This document shows positions 48,236 through 60,500 of a DNA stretch of 64,000 nucleotides, piece by piece. Position 1 is the first letter of the stretch. Each line of letters begins with the position of its first letter. The notes under the pieces are model-generated. The model saw only the letters and a list, made by a program, of their open reading frames with translations. It made no database searches and was not told where the DNA came from. The position numbers were made by a program, and so were the translations under genes. Source of the stretch: Ophiosphaerella korrae. Its lineage: Eukaryota > Ascomycota > Dothideomycetes > Pleosporales > Phaeosphaeriaceae. The stretch covers positions 271,543-335,542 of the forward strand of contig JALNQF010000031.1 in NCBI GenBank assembly GCA_028456385.1, given 5' to 3'.

Positions 48236-49223
48236 GATGTGTAGTGTTGAGCCTCGAGCCCAAGGAGAACGCAGAGTAGCGATCGAAGGTGTGCAGAAAT
48301 TCGAAATTAAGCCGCGGGGAAAACAGCGATTATGACGCGCCAGGTGGTGAACCTCGAGCTATGTCCCAATTTTTGGTGTCGAGCTAGCTTTCAAAGGCCT
48401 CGGCTTTTGTTTGCGAACAGCAGTTGACCGAGGATCGGCGCAAGAGGTATAGCAGCAAGAATAGACTTGAGATGGGAAAGAAGACGTCTAAGAGAAGATA
48501 ATTTACCGTAGAGAGAGATTGTTACAGTCACACCCTACCTACAACTAACCGCGGGTGTGAGGGAAAGAGAATTCGGTCCGCGAAGCCTCGGCCCTCTGTA
48601 CGTGAGGACTGCGTGAGCCCAGGCCGGCAACAATTTAGTTCCCCATAACACACGTGCATATCAAATCGCTTCAAGGCCACTTGGCGAGACATCTCCCCCA
48701 GATATGCGATGGTGGACGAGCGGAGCTTCTCGCGGTGATGTTTTCCGGCCGGAAATCGGCTCTAGGATTACGTTGCCGAGCGGTAGAAACAGGCATTGTG
48801 TGGCGATCATTGCAACCTCAGTCCTGTCTGAAAACAATGGGCACCTGCAATGACGCTGGGTGGCATGTTATGATTTGTCTATCACAAGCGAAAGGTTGAT
48901 GATGCTGGTGGTTGGATGAGGGGTGTGCAATCTAGGGCATGTGAAAGATGACGTTGGGGCACAGCCAGAAATGCTCCGCTCGACGTTCCGATTGCAGCCG
49001 ATAAGGCACGTGCTCACGAATGCATGGAATGATTGGATACCCTAGTTATGCTGTGCTCCTGTGTGCCGAGCGGCAGACCTTTGTTTTCATGTGTTTGCAA
49101 GTTAAGCCGTTGAGGCAGTCGAGAAACAATTCTGGAAGAATTCAAGCGGCAATGTACATTGGGTATACGTCTCTTTCTATTGAACCCTTCTCTAACTTGC
49201 TCTTCATCCGCCATTGCTATATG
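48236..49223. other. Intergenic region
   Basis: About 1 kb upstream of the carrier and downstream of the FHIP gene. Only short random frames. It should contain the SFC1 promoter. Confidence 0.5.
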
Positions 49224-52112
49224 TCAAGCAAACTTCACCTCACTGAACAGACTTGCCCTAACTTGCATGAGTGCAACCAGCTCCAGCACAAACTCCTGCA
49301 GTATAACTACATTTGTGATGATGTGCAGCAGGCTAGCTTCACGGATGTCATCTTGTTCCTCTTCCGTCTCCGAGCCTTGAGCTATATCGTCTACATCATC
49401 CTTTGGCGGAGGTTGATACTTCGATAACATCACTTCGACTTTATCCGAGCCTACGCTTCGCCGAAAACGTATCCGTCGCTTGAGGAAATCAGAGTGCTTA
49501 AGCCCGGCGAAGTTGGCATCGATATCTGAGAAGAGGGTTGTTTGTCGTTTTGCTGCATGAGGAGCGGGCAATGGTGACAGGGCTCGTGATGGCGAGCCAG
49601 CAAGTGTCTGCCCACCAAATCTTGACGGCGCAGGCGATGAGTTAGGCGTATTACGCTGCTCTGCCAACGCTTCTTTCCGCCCTCGTGGAGATTGCGCCCG
49701 TGATGGTGTTGCAGAATCCTCAAAGACATGCTTTGGGATTTGAGGAGTCCACGATCCTGCAGGCGTATCAGACGGCTGTCGGACCGGTTTGGGTTGGGAT
49801 GTGGGCATCTTCATCGCTTCATGCATTTCTTCATTGAAACGGAACGCGGCTTTTCGATTCGCAACATGATCGTCCCAGTCTTGAATGTCGGCGCGTAAGG
49901 CCTCCACTTGGGACTGCAATTGCTGTAAACACGTGAGAATTTGAGGATTAGCTGACGGCTTCCAAGTTGGAAGCCGACTCGCCATGAGCATATCTCGGAA
50001 ATTCTCACTGGTGAATTCCGCGGGTTCTAGTCCTGAATCTTCGAACTGGTAATCTGGAGGATCGACAGATAGCCAGCCTTCCAATCGGAGCTGAGAGCAC
50101 GTGCCCATGCTGATGATCGTCTCGGTCAGTGCCAGATTTGTCTCGATATCGTTCGTAAGAAATCTGAGTAACAAATCGATGATGGATTGGAAGAGTGGGT
50201 CTTCTGGCAACAAGTAATGCTGGTCGACTTCTCTCGTCGTAGTTTCAGGCATGTCAAAGTACGCCTGGTTTTTAGGCGACATTCCAGGTAGGGTGATGCT
50301 TTTCAGTGAACATGCATGACTTTCTAACATGCTCTGAATATCTTTCAAATGGCTTTCATAGGCTTCGTCTACGCCTTCTCTACCAGCAAGGTTTATTGCA
50401 AGGTTGAGATACGTCTCCAGCTCAATGTTAAGAGAGCCAATGGTTCTATGAGGCTCTTTATGATGTGTGTGCAGGACCTTGACAAGAGAACCAAGGGCGT
50501 ATCCATGATTTTTGCTGAGTATTATTGTGGTTAATTTAAGGGCCACGCCGACTGTTTGTGTATTGTGTGAGTTTGTACTTCCAAGAACCAGATCAACTAG
50601 ATTGAACAGGGAAGGATTCAAGCGATCGTCGTCTTGGTCCGAGGCGTTGAGAAGTATCAGTGACTGGCGCCGCTTTACAGCAGCAGGCGACCGTGGCATC
50701 TTAGGTGACGATGCCGTGTAGTCTGGGAGTGCTAATAGATACTGGAGAATCATGTTGACAAGTTCAGGATGGTCTAGGGCATCAAGAATACGTTTGAGAT
50801 AGGTTAATACCGCGACGGACGACCCACCATCAGCATCTGAGGACTCCAGTAGCGAAGGATACCTGTAATTCAGTTAGTCTGACTTGAAGCTCATCAGGTG
50901 TTTGGAAGTGACAAACAGAAGCTGCTGAAGAAATAGAATCTGGAAATGATCAATCAAAGTGTGCCTGACGTCCGTCGACCGGCAATGCTCAAGCACGTCT
51001 TGCCAGAAGGTGAGGTATGATAGAAAAGTAGCAAGATGATTCTGAAAGCCTTCGCCAAAGAAACTCTCAGCCTGGGCGTTAGGTTGCATATCACTATAGT
51101 CGGAGAGCGATAGTATTAGCGGAAGATTCTGGGGTGGATGCCGGACGGACAACTTCCTGATCATAGTTAATGCGAGTCGTTGTCAGGTGCTCATCAGGTC
51201 GTCGTACCTGCTCAGCTGGCTGTACAGTGCGCCTAATCCAGTCGCCATCAAGGTGGGGAGGTCGCTATTAACGATCCACGCCTCTAGGGTGAGAGACTTG
51301 GAGGCAGACTCGAATATATAGAGCAGCCCGGTGCGCGCAAAGTCCCCAATTCGACCATCGTGATGGACATGATCGATAAGCTGGTAGCATAAGGGAAAGT
51401 CCTCCTTCTGTGTCACTCCTGCGAAGTCGACTTTTTGGTTCACCAAACGGCCATTTGAATCTGAGGACGCAGTTGTAAACCAGACGGGCAATATTTCTGG
51501 CTGGAGTCTGATTTTGGCCGCGATTCCAAACAGCAACTCCACAATGTCAGCCTCAATATCTTCGCCAACACCCATGCTCCCTGAGCCAACAGTGCGATTG
51601 ACAAAGTTCATCAGGGACACGGCAAAGACGTCATTCTCCAAGAAGTCCTCCTCCTCGCTGTCGATGAGAGCGTTGTAGAATGCAACCGCATCCCTGACCA
51701 TGCCTTCATCGTGGGAGGTGGCGGCAATCTTGGAGACCCCAGTGTATATCTGCTGGGCGGCAGCGAACTGCAGGCACATGTGTGGTGCTGGCGATCGGGA
51801 CTCATCGTTGAGGATTGCGGTGAGTGCCTGGAAGCCACGGCGGATGTTGCCCAGGGCTTCGCGGTCGTTTGCGAGATTCTGCGTCTTCTGCCATGTTTGC
51901 TGTCCCCGCAGTCAGCATGGAAGTGGGCGCACCATCCAGGTCGCATACCAAGACTTGGTTGTATCGTTGGCGGAAGCGTGCCAGACGCTCCTGTGGATTA
52001 TTTGGGGCAGCTTGCTTCTTCTGGGAAGAGCCGCCGAGGAGCCTCACCCACTACGTCATGTCAGCATTTTCCTGTTTTGCAGGCAGACGGAGAAAACACC
52101 AACGAAGTCCAT
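49224..52112 (-). CDS. fhipA: FHIP subunit of the FTS-Hook-FHIP dynein adaptor complex
   Basis: Five exons (52112-52104, 52050-51949, 51887-51208, 51156-50917, 50862-49224) join in frame to 889 residues. The first exon is only 9 bp (Met-Asp-Phe) and the junction gives MDFWVRLLGGS, like Aspergillus FhipA. The body is the RAI16-like/FHIP helical domain: KTQNLANDREAL, FQNHLATFLSYLTFWQDVLEHC, YPSLLESSDADGGSSVAVLTYLKRIL, QYLLALPDY. The C-terminal quarter is Ser/Pro-rich with a final acidic and hydrophobic tail. FHIP links early endosomes to HookA and thereby to dynein for long-distance transport in hyphae. Introns are 51-61 bp; intron 4 uses GTTTGT, confirmed by the restored LLYPSLL motif. Confidence 0.88.
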
Positions 52113-52658
52113 AGCCAGATGTTAATCACCCCGCATCCGGGCGGCGTAGACGGGGGTTGCACGGGATGACAATCGTGATGTCGCGACCGGGACACGCCTA
52201 GGTTGGCACAAGCCTCGAAACCCATGTTGTTGTCGCAGCATAGCACCCCACCAAGCAGGCACCACCAATCTCACCCCACCTCGTTACAACACCCACTAGG
52301 ACATCGCACCTACTCACCAACCACCCCCATGAAGAGAGTTTGCATCGCATGCGTCTCGCGAGGGCCCTCACATGACAAGCTCGTGCGCCGCCATCAATGA
52401 GAGTTCAAATATTAGCTTTAGTATGGCGTTACTTGCATCTTCAGGGTCACAAGTATTACTCTACTTTTGGACCCCTGAAAATAGATATATCAAGTGTCAT
52501 GTGAGCGGTCGAACAGAAATGCCCGTATTAGACGAGGCTGAGCCTTGCACAGGCATCTCACTCACAGCCTCAATCGGATCACAATAGATTCCATGTGCCC
52601 TGATAACCATCCCCTTTTCCTTCTGTCCACTTCCCTTCTCCCTACCTAAGTCCAAAAA
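52113..52658. other. Divergent intergenic region, fhipA / NLR
   Basis: 546 bp between divergent starts, no coding region seen. Confidence 0.5.
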
Positions 52659-55600
52659 ATGGAGGCCCTAGTTGCGGTTGGACTCGCTGGCAATGTTGTT
52701 CAGTTTGTTCAAGGCGTGGGAAGTCTGATATCCATAGCCAAAGAGATTAGAAAAAATGACAGTCCTGATTCTCTGTTCGATCTTGCGCGTCTAACTGAGA
52801 CATTAACTGGTCAAGCTTCTGTGATAAGATTTCGATTGGAAGCGTCCAGCGCATCCTTAGCAGAGAAAACCAGGTCAGATAGTAACCCTACACCCAAGAC
52901 CCCTGCTAACAAACATTAGAATCTCTTAGATCTCGCAACAGAATGCGAAGAGTCTGGAAACCAATTCATCGCCTACATTTCCACCATAAACAGCAAATCC
53001 TCATCTAAGGTTGTCAGGACTGTCAAATCCGCCATCAAATACCAATGGTCCTCACACAAAATTAACGATTTTGTCACCAAACTGGACAGGCTTCGCGAAT
53101 CCCTAATCCTGGCCACTGTTCTTGCTTATCGATGCAGTATAGAAGGGATTAACGAGGAAATATTGAGACATTTGAAAGAGATATACCAGGACCAAAAGGA
53201 CCACGATCTGCAAGGCTGAACAGGCGATGTTCAGGCAGTGATTCAACTCGTGGCGGGTGTTATAAAAGGCCAAAAGCCCGAGGAAATCGCTCTGATGCAG
53301 CAAGAAATACAACGCCGCTTGGGAATAGTTCTTGCTTTGCACCAGGACATCCAGGCATCGGAGACAAATCAACTATCTGGTGACACTCAAAGCCGTGAAA
53401 GAGATATTTTAAACTGGTTAGACTTCTGTCAAATCAGTTAGAGATACCATGGGGTAGACAGAGCGTACCAGCAGACCTACGAGTGGTTATTTGATGCGCC
53501 CACAGACCATACAGCGTGGGATGCCTTTCCAAATCATCTCAAAAACGACATGCACGAACCGTTTTTCATCAATGGCAAAGCAGGAAGTGGAAAGCCGACC
53601 CTCATGAAATTCATTTACAACCATAAGAAGACAGAAGAGGCGTTGAAACATTGGAGTGGGACTAATGAGCTTATGTTCATACAGTTCTTCTTCTGGAACC
53701 TCGGAAACAAGCTCCAAAAAACACATGTCGGAATGCTTCGAGGCATACTCCACACGGCACTCACGCAACACCCGGAGTTGATACCAGCAGTATTTCCCAA
53801 ACCATATGTGAATTGGAACGACTCGAACACTGCAACAGAACCCGAATACATCGAAATGAAGCACGCTTTCGAACTCTTTATAAAAAAATCGCGGTATCTT
53901 CGATTGCCCATCTTTATCGATGGCATTGATGAGTTCGAAGGTGACCATCGTGACATGGCGCTCTTTCTCCGGTCACTAGCATCCTACCGTGTCAAATTGA
54001 TCATCTCAAGTCGACCACTAAATACTTGTCTAGAATCATTAGTAGGGTGCCCTACTTTGAGATTGCAAGATCTGACAAGGACATGAGTACCTTCGTTGAC
54101 GGTGAGCTTTCCACTCATCATCTCATGGCTCGCATGGTACAACAATTTCCATCCAAAGCACCACAGCTAGTTATGGATATCGTTGATAAAGTCGAAGGTG
54201 TCTTTCTTTGGGTCAAACTCGTTGTGCGCCTACTCATTGATGGCTTAGAGAATGGGGACGATTTGAACGAACTTCAAGCTTCATTGACAGCACTGCCTTC
54301 AGGTCTTCGCGATCATTACAAGAGAATGTTTGGCAGAATGGACATGGAGTATCAAAAGCAAGTCGCCATTATATTCCAACTCAATGAGAAGTGGCTTAGT
54401 CTTGAAGAAGATCAATCCCTCCCCGGCTTTATTCTGTGGTACGCCATCAATCCTCCTGAAACTCTGTTTGATGTAGCCATAGCCCCAATACCGAATGAGA
54501 CTTATGACTGGACTATGAGTTCACTTATCGAACGAATCCAGAGTCGTTGTTGTGGACTGCTTGAGCTTCGGTACACCCAAAGAACTCTCGATGGGCTGTC
54601 TAGAGTCACTATCATGGGGGATACAGTCTCAATCGATGATGTTGGGCATTTGGTAGTGATGTATATGCACAGAACTGTGCACGAGTTTCTTGTCGTCGAT
54701 GAAGTGTGGGTACTCATCCGCAACCTTACGGAAGGCTTGGATCCTACCATATCCACTAGACTTGCATCAGCTTGCCTATCTATCATGAAGGCGGCTACCC
54801 AACTCGTTCATCTCACGCACGATTGGTATCTAAACTTCGCGACACATTTCTGCCGAGAAATTGCAGATACCTCGCCAACTCTAGAACATAAATACTTACT
54901 AGAGCTAGATGAAATGATGTGTGAACTTCAAGCGAGAGCCCCCCTAGATCTATATGATCCATCTTCTAACTGCACACTTCATCCACAACACTGGTCTGCA
55001 GAATTATATCCTCTCGCATTCAATCTCCTCAGCCTCACATTTTTCGGCCACGAGCGCAACTTCAATTACGCCAGTATCTATACGTACGCAGGAGGACAAG
55101 GAGTTTGCGCGTCTCCCATGGATTTATCAAGCGATATTGATAAAAAATTCCGCATCGAAATTGTTTTGCACGCTCTATCCAGTTGGCAAGCGATCGCAGA
55201 AACCTACTATGAGATGAGAAAGCCTAAAATTCTTCGTATACCTTCGCTAGAACATATATCAACAACATTGATGTATCTACTAACAAACGTGATAAGCGCA
55301 GAGAGTAAGCTTGTTAACACTAGCTTGTGGGAAGTCGCTTTGGTTGGTTGTCATCCGCTATATACCAACGCTCGATATCTGGAGTCCGCACGGCTATTGA
55401 AGATATTTCTAAGTACATCCAACTCGCCCCGATCTCTCTGGCGAGCACCCCTACATGCTCACATATTGAAAACTGTAGAACCTACAGGTTTTTTGAGGTC
55501 ATTGCGATGTAGCCTGCATCAGTCAGGGGAGAAAGAAGACATGGATTTGGTGGAAGGGCTTGAGCGACTGGTCGGCCTCAGTGAAAGTCTTAGTGCGCGT

Positions 55601-55702
55601 GGGGAAGGCAATCAAGTGCTGTCTAAGCCTACCGGACAATCCCGAAAGAAAGGTAAGAAGGCACGGCGCATGAATAAAATAGAAATGCGAGCGTCAAATT
55701 GA
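52659..55702 (+). pseudogene. NACHT-type NLR (STAND NTPase), decayed
   Basis: The N-terminus (MEALVAVGLAGNVVQFV) and a following helical region match the fungal STAND N-terminal domain. The NACHT domain has a Walker A GKAGSGKPTLMK, with Pro where Ser/Thr is required, a Walker B LPIFIDGIDEFEG, and LIISSRP. Downstream comes GVFLWVKLVVRLLIDGL, then a helical C-terminal region to 55702; no WD40 or ankyrin repeats are seen. One frame runs from 52659 to about 54080 with stops TAG 52917-52919 (a phase-0 intron could remove this one), TGA 53217-53219 and TAG 53439-53441. A one-base shift near 54080 moves it to the final frame. The P-loop change and the stops point to a non-functional gene. Fungal NLRs sense non-self and trigger cell death. 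Confidence 0.82.
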
Positions 55703-56064
55703 AACGATTCTTGTTGAGACTGATGAAGACTACTCCAAGATATTACGTCACTAGTCTCTCTTGGATTTCTGGGCATCTCGTAAGCGACTACTTCACACTA
55801 GACTGGAAGCTTCGAATGGGGTTTATTATGATTATACAAGTACAAGCTGTCGTTTATTGAGCGAAGATAGCCCTTTGATTACCAATGTGAAGACTAATCC
55901 TCGTGTTTTTAGCAATCATATGAGAGCTCCATTACACATGTAGAACATCACGCCATGAATTAATTCGACAATGTATAAGATAGACATCTTCATTACCTAC
56001 GAAAGCAATTATGATATACATCGAGTCAATGCAAAAACACAAGAGCACACTTTGAACAGTCACG
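55703..56064. other. Intergenic region, NLR / NmrA-like gene
   Basis: 362 bp, A/T-rich, no coding region seen; promoter of the NmrA-like gene expected here. Confidence 0.5.
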
Positions 56065-57137
56065 ATGATCACTGTAGCAGTTGCAGGAGGCACAGGTGGC
56101 ATTGGGAGAACCATCGTCGAAGTACTTGCTCAGCAGGGAAAATACAATGTCATAGTCCTAAGCCGTAAGGTAAGACATATTCTTGACACCTTTTATACAG
56201 GATGCGGAGTAATCATGGTGGGTATCTGGAAATGCTAACATGAGGCCAGACTTCGTCCATACCAGGGCTTGACATATCGTCTACAACTGTGAACTATGAC
56301 GACCCAAAAAGTGTGAGCAAGCTTTTGAATGACCATAATATCGAGATCGTCATATCGGCACTTGGTTTATTTTCCGAGGAGTCTGCTCAAGCACAGATAA
56401 ACCTGATCAATGCTGCTATCGCATCTACCACTGTGAGAACATTCATACCCAGCGAATACGGCATCAAGTACACGAGTGATCTGCTTCCCTTCCACCCAGC
56501 CGCAGAGTGGTGGCTCGACGCCGCAGATGCGTTGCGCAACAGCCACCTCCAGTACACCCGAATCATCCTTGGATGGACACTAGATCATTACGGCATACCA
56601 GGTGTTCCGAGCAACATGAAACCCTTCAGCTATGCAATCGACTTCCACAATCGCCGCGCAGCTATTCCAGGCGATGGGAAAGCCCCTGTTGCATTTCTCC
56701 ACTCAATCGATCTTGCGAAATATATTGTCGCTATGCTTGAGCAAGATAGATGGCCTGAACACAGTGCCTTTGCTGGCGACCGAATGTCGTGGGGTGAGCT
56801 ACTTGCGCTTGCAGAAGAAGTAACAGGTAATTGAAAATTTTCCGAAATGATAGGTATTTACTGACATTCCCGTGCAGGTACCAAATGGGACGTTACTTAT
56901 GATTCGGTTGAAAAGCTTGAGAAGGGAGAGGCCACGGTGCTTGAGCAGCCCGTGGGTACTATTGAGATGCCAGAGGATGCCCTGCGCCACTTATTGTCAG
57001 AATACGGCATCATGGCTGTGAAAGGGCTTATGGATGTTTCTACTGAGGGTTTGAGAAATAGTGAATTCCCTGACGTCAAGCCAATGACAGTAAGAGAAGT
57101 GGTTGAGACTGCATGGGGCAAAGAGCGCTCTAATTAA
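56065..57137 (+). CDS. NmrA-like / isoflavone-reductase-type NAD(P)-binding protein
   Basis: Three exons (56065-56169, 56250-56826, 56878-57137) give 313 residues. The N-terminus holds the Rossmann motif VAGGTGGIGRT; VISALGLFSEE and FIPSEYGIKYT are typical of the NmrA/isoflavone reductase-like (atypical SDR) family. The FIPSEYG segment is conserved in fungal PCBER-like proteins. These proteins bind NAD(P)(H) and are either small-molecule reductases or redox sensors; the substrate cannot be read from sequence. It is convergent with an intact HET gene, 73 bp between stops. Confidence 0.88.
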
Positions 57138-57210
57138 GGTCGATATGATATTCCTTACATTCTCTAATTCTAATTCATTATACGCCATGACACCCTCCAA
57201 TCCAACTCTT

Positions 57211-58599
57211 TTAGTCCAGATATGTTAACTCAGGTTGTAACACGACCCCTTGACCTAAGACCTTCTCACTCTTCCGGTACTTATAACTCAGAATCATCTC
57301 AGAAGCATGTATCCTCTTGAGTCTCTGCAAGCCTACTTCATCAATCTCCAAATGTTTTGAAGACGTCGGCTGCAATGAAATTGAAACAGCAGCAAATTCT
57401 CCCTTTTCATCTCGTACCCAGCAATTCAACGCTCTTACATACCCCTTCATGATCTTCTTCTTCATGTGGTGCTTCAAGTAGAAATACGTAGGCAAAGCGC
57501 CTACAATGGTAAACTGTGATGCCGCAAATATCGCTTGATACTTTGTCCCTCCTTCAAGTTGCGAGATGGGCACTTGTACGCCTTCTCGAGCTTGCTGGAA
57601 ACTTTGAACCTCGCGAGAGATCACAGGACCGCCTTGGATCGTAATGTTTCCGCACTCCTTAAACCAAGATGGGCTTGGGGCTAACAGTCCCCACTCATCG
57701 GGGGACCATGTTGCATCCGGTCTTTGGACGATGCCAAAGTTTTCTCCCGCGTTGGGATCAGGCATCCGCCATGCAAATATTGACTCGTCTGGAACTGTCG
57801 ATAAAAGCTGGTACTGGAGGCGCATGAATGCGCGTTGGCCCTCTCCATATTGGGGTACCATTAAGACGTTGAAAATTCCCAGTGCTCCATACGCGATATC
57901 TTCTTGTCGGGTCGCAGTGCGCCCTGCCAGCCAACTCATCTTAGTTGCTATGCATGCTTTCCGAAAGTCTTCAAACCCGGTCAGATAATGTTCACTAATA
58001 CCGGTAATAGTCGCAATTTGGCTGGCGAGTGATATTTTGCTGCCGATAAAGCTCCAATTCGTGTCGTAAAATTGAATATCGCGAGGTGCAAGAAGTTCCT
58101 GCAAGCACCATAGGCGAGAAAACCATTGAGAAGGTGTCTGACCATCGAGGCTTTGGAAAACATTTGGGTTCGAGCTTCCGGGGTGATTCGCACTGCCGTT
58201 AATGCCTCTCATTTGCCATGTTGGAAGATTGGAGGTTTTAAGCTCTACATCTGAAAGGTATGTGATACATAATTGTGCATCTCGATACCACCTGAACATG
58301 GAATTGATAGACTCAGACTCTTCAGTGGCTGACGCCTTGTTGATACAGCAACTGTCAATCCACATCCAACCAAAGCCGAGGGCCCTCGCAGTCTGACAAG
58401 CACCGCGTATCTTGTCTAATTGAGGAGACATCATTCGCCGATTACCTGAGTTCCTTAACTCGGAACTATATTTGTGGATTTGGTCGAAGGTGATTTCCGC
58501 TCCGACCCAGCGATGCGATAAAATTGCATAGCCTTGGCTCTTGAAATATTGTTGATCTCCTGCCTGCAACTCAAAAGTAGTGGTGTCTAACAGCCGCAT
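57211..58599 (-). CDS. HET-domain protein, intact
   Basis: Single exon, 462 residues, no lesion. It belongs to the subgroup starting MRLLDTTTFEL with YAILSHRW, GFGWMWIDSCCINK, SINSMFRWYRDAQLCITYLSDV, SRLWCLQELLAP and GIFNVLMVPQYGEGQRAFMRLQ. These are the HET-E/HET-D-like N-terminal block; no NACHT or WD40 follows, so it is a stand-alone HET effector. HET domains act in heterokaryon incompatibility and execute cell death, possibly through a TIR-like NADase fold. The C-terminal 150 residues are strand-rich and unassigned. It is the only clearly intact member of this class in the window. Confidence 0.92.
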   Translation of the reverse strand: MRLLDTTTFELQAGDQQYFKSQGYAILSHRWVGAEITFDQIHKYSSELRNSGNRRMMSPQLDKIRGACQTARALGFGWMWIDSCCINKASATEESESINSMFRWYRDAQLCITYLSDVELKTSNLPTWQMRGINGSANHPGSSNPNVFQSLDGQTPSQWFSRLWCLQELLAPRDIQFYDTNWSFIGSKISLASQIATITGISEHYLTGFEDFRKACIATKMSWLAGRTATRQEDIAYGALGIFNVLMVPQYGEGQRAFMRLQYQLLSTVPDESIFAWRMPDPNAGENFGIVQRPDATWSPDEWGLLAPSPSWFKECGNITIQGGPVISREVQSFQQAREGVQVPISQLEGGTKYQAIFAASQFTIVGALPTYFYLKHHMKKKIMKGYVRALNCWVRDEKGEFAAVSISLQPTSSKHLEIDEVGLQRLKRIHASEMILSYKYRKSEKVLGQGVVLQPELTYLD

Positions 58600-59983
58600 C
58601 TTGATTAGTGGCTATGGGATCGGTATGTATGCCTAATTTTCAGGGAAGATATCCGCTCAATTCGCGTGATGGTAGGAACGAGTGTGGATTGTTTTGTTCT
58701 AAAATCAGCATCCTCAAAACCTTTAGATATATTTATACTTCCACTAGTGTATAACCTAGTTCAAATTGCGAAGACGAAAACGATGTGAATGGCTGACTAG
58801 AAACCAAAATTGAGACGTAGGTAAGCATTCGGCCGATAGGGCGAAATCCGCTTTGCAAGACGCGCCATTGTAACCTAAGCCATTTTGGGCCAGTGCCAGA
58901 AACTCAAGGGCAAAAGATGTTCTTGTCAGTTAGATTAGTGTCTATGAAGGTTGCAATAAAGTTAATGGAGCGTATTCATTCGAAAATTAAAGTTACCTGC
59001 CATGGTGTTGTATTAGGGCTTGATTGTTTGATTCCTTGAAGCCATGGACTTGCTCCAGTATTTTTGCGGCGGTTTGCCATTGAGCACCACTACAGATCCC
59101 AGATGGTTAAAGATTTTTTTTCCCTCTCTATAGATCTGCCGCTGCGACCCTAAGGTTGATATTCCGCGCACAATGGCCATACCTGATCGCCCTCATCGAA
59201 GTCGTTTTGAACCTGAATACCAGCCAGGAGATGAGACACTAGCAAATGTAAAATTCGATGGCGGGTGAAAGTAAATGTTCGCAACCCTTACAAAAACTTC
59301 AAAGATTTGATGGGGAAATAATTGAGAGGTGTGGAGGTCTAAAGCGAACAGGTCGGCTCGCTTTCTCCACTTACTCAACTTGTTGTCTCGCTTCAAACCA
59401 TTACGAATCAACTAATTACGGGAAGCATGCAAGTTCCTGTTTCACATTAAAACGCGGGAAGTGAGTCTCAAGTGAACCATTACTTAGAGCATGCATTGAC
59501 AATGTTGGAAATTAAGCAAAACCAAGCTTCGTGGCTTGTTTAGCGTACCGCCTTGGTTGACGTGGCCTGGGGGCTAGTCTTACGCAACCCTGATACATGT
59601 GTGCATCAAAATGGTCTTATTTCTGCTTTGAATGGTGATGGTATCTTACCTTAGGCCCAAGTACTGGGAGGATGCACCTGGAACGTCCACCGCGACGCGA
59701 AATTGGCTGTAAATAGTTTTATGTAAAGTGGGAGTAATATCGGTTGCAAACCAAGCATAACTTATCTATTTGCACTATACTCGGGCTAACTCAAAATCTC
59801 ACAAGGGTTCAGAAACTAATATTTGTGGATAGCAAAAGTAAAATATATTCAGTGAAGTATATCGTGAAGGAGTGACCCGAAACCTGTAGATGCAAACTAG
59901 ACGCTATGCAGTTTTGCTGACAGCAATAAACATTACCACATTTCCCATACACATTAAGATTTTAGAGGACACGAGCTCATCCG
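58600..59983. other. 1.4 kb intergenic region
   Basis: Nothing supported. It contains the HET promoter on one side and the 3' flank of the cerato-platanin gene on the other, with short random frames only. Confidence 0.5.
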
Positions 59984-60500
59984 TTACAATCCACAGTTGT
60001 TCACACCAACTTGCTGGTACTGAGCCTCAATGCGGCCAAGAGCCTCAGCCTGGCCATTGGTGAGATCGTCCATGGCCGCCTTGGCGATGTTGAAGCCGTT
60101 GCCAGCATGGTCGACAGCAAGGATGTATACAGTCTTGCCGTTATAGGTTACACCATAGCATGTACCGCACTATGGAGTTTCGTTAGCAATCAATCGCAAT
60201 AGAAAATCAATGGTGATATCACATACCTGGTCACTGTTCCAGCCACCGATGCCAGAGTAGCCTCCAATACGGGGGAAACCAGCAACATTTCCTTGGTTTT
60301 GCCATCCGTATCGGGTCATCAGTCCGTTTCGGCCGTCCGAGCAGGCGACAGCGGTAAGGGAGCGGCCAGCATCATCATAACCAGTATCGTATGAGACTAA
60401 GAAAATTAGTTTGGGTTGGAAACATATTTTCCATGATAGACATACCAGAGATGGCTGAAGCGATGCTAGCAAAGCTGAGGGCGGCGATGGAGAACTTCAT
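59984..60500 (-). pseudogene. Cerato-platanin family secreted protein, one-base break in exon 3
   Basis: Exons are 60500-60446 (18-residue hydrophobic signal peptide [18 protein letters not shown]), 60396-60227 and 60170-59984. Exon 2 carries the family motif [13 protein letters not shown] with the conserved ACSDG and GWNSDQ; exon 3 starts [12 protein letters not shown], and a late segment has the DHAGNGFNI and GL-terminal features of the family with four cysteines in total. After TVYI the frame changes by one base at an AAA run on the plus strand (about 60118-60121), so the predicted frame stops early. Cerato-platanins are small, abundantly secreted, expansin-like proteins that bind chitin oligomers and are recognised by plants. 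Given the short homopolymer, a sequence error is quite plausible. Confidence 0.8.

Noticed and set aside
49020..49427. 135-codon plus-strand frame at the 3' end of the FHIP gene
   Set aside because: It overlaps the FHIP coding exon in antisense and has no motif; it is a shadow frame.
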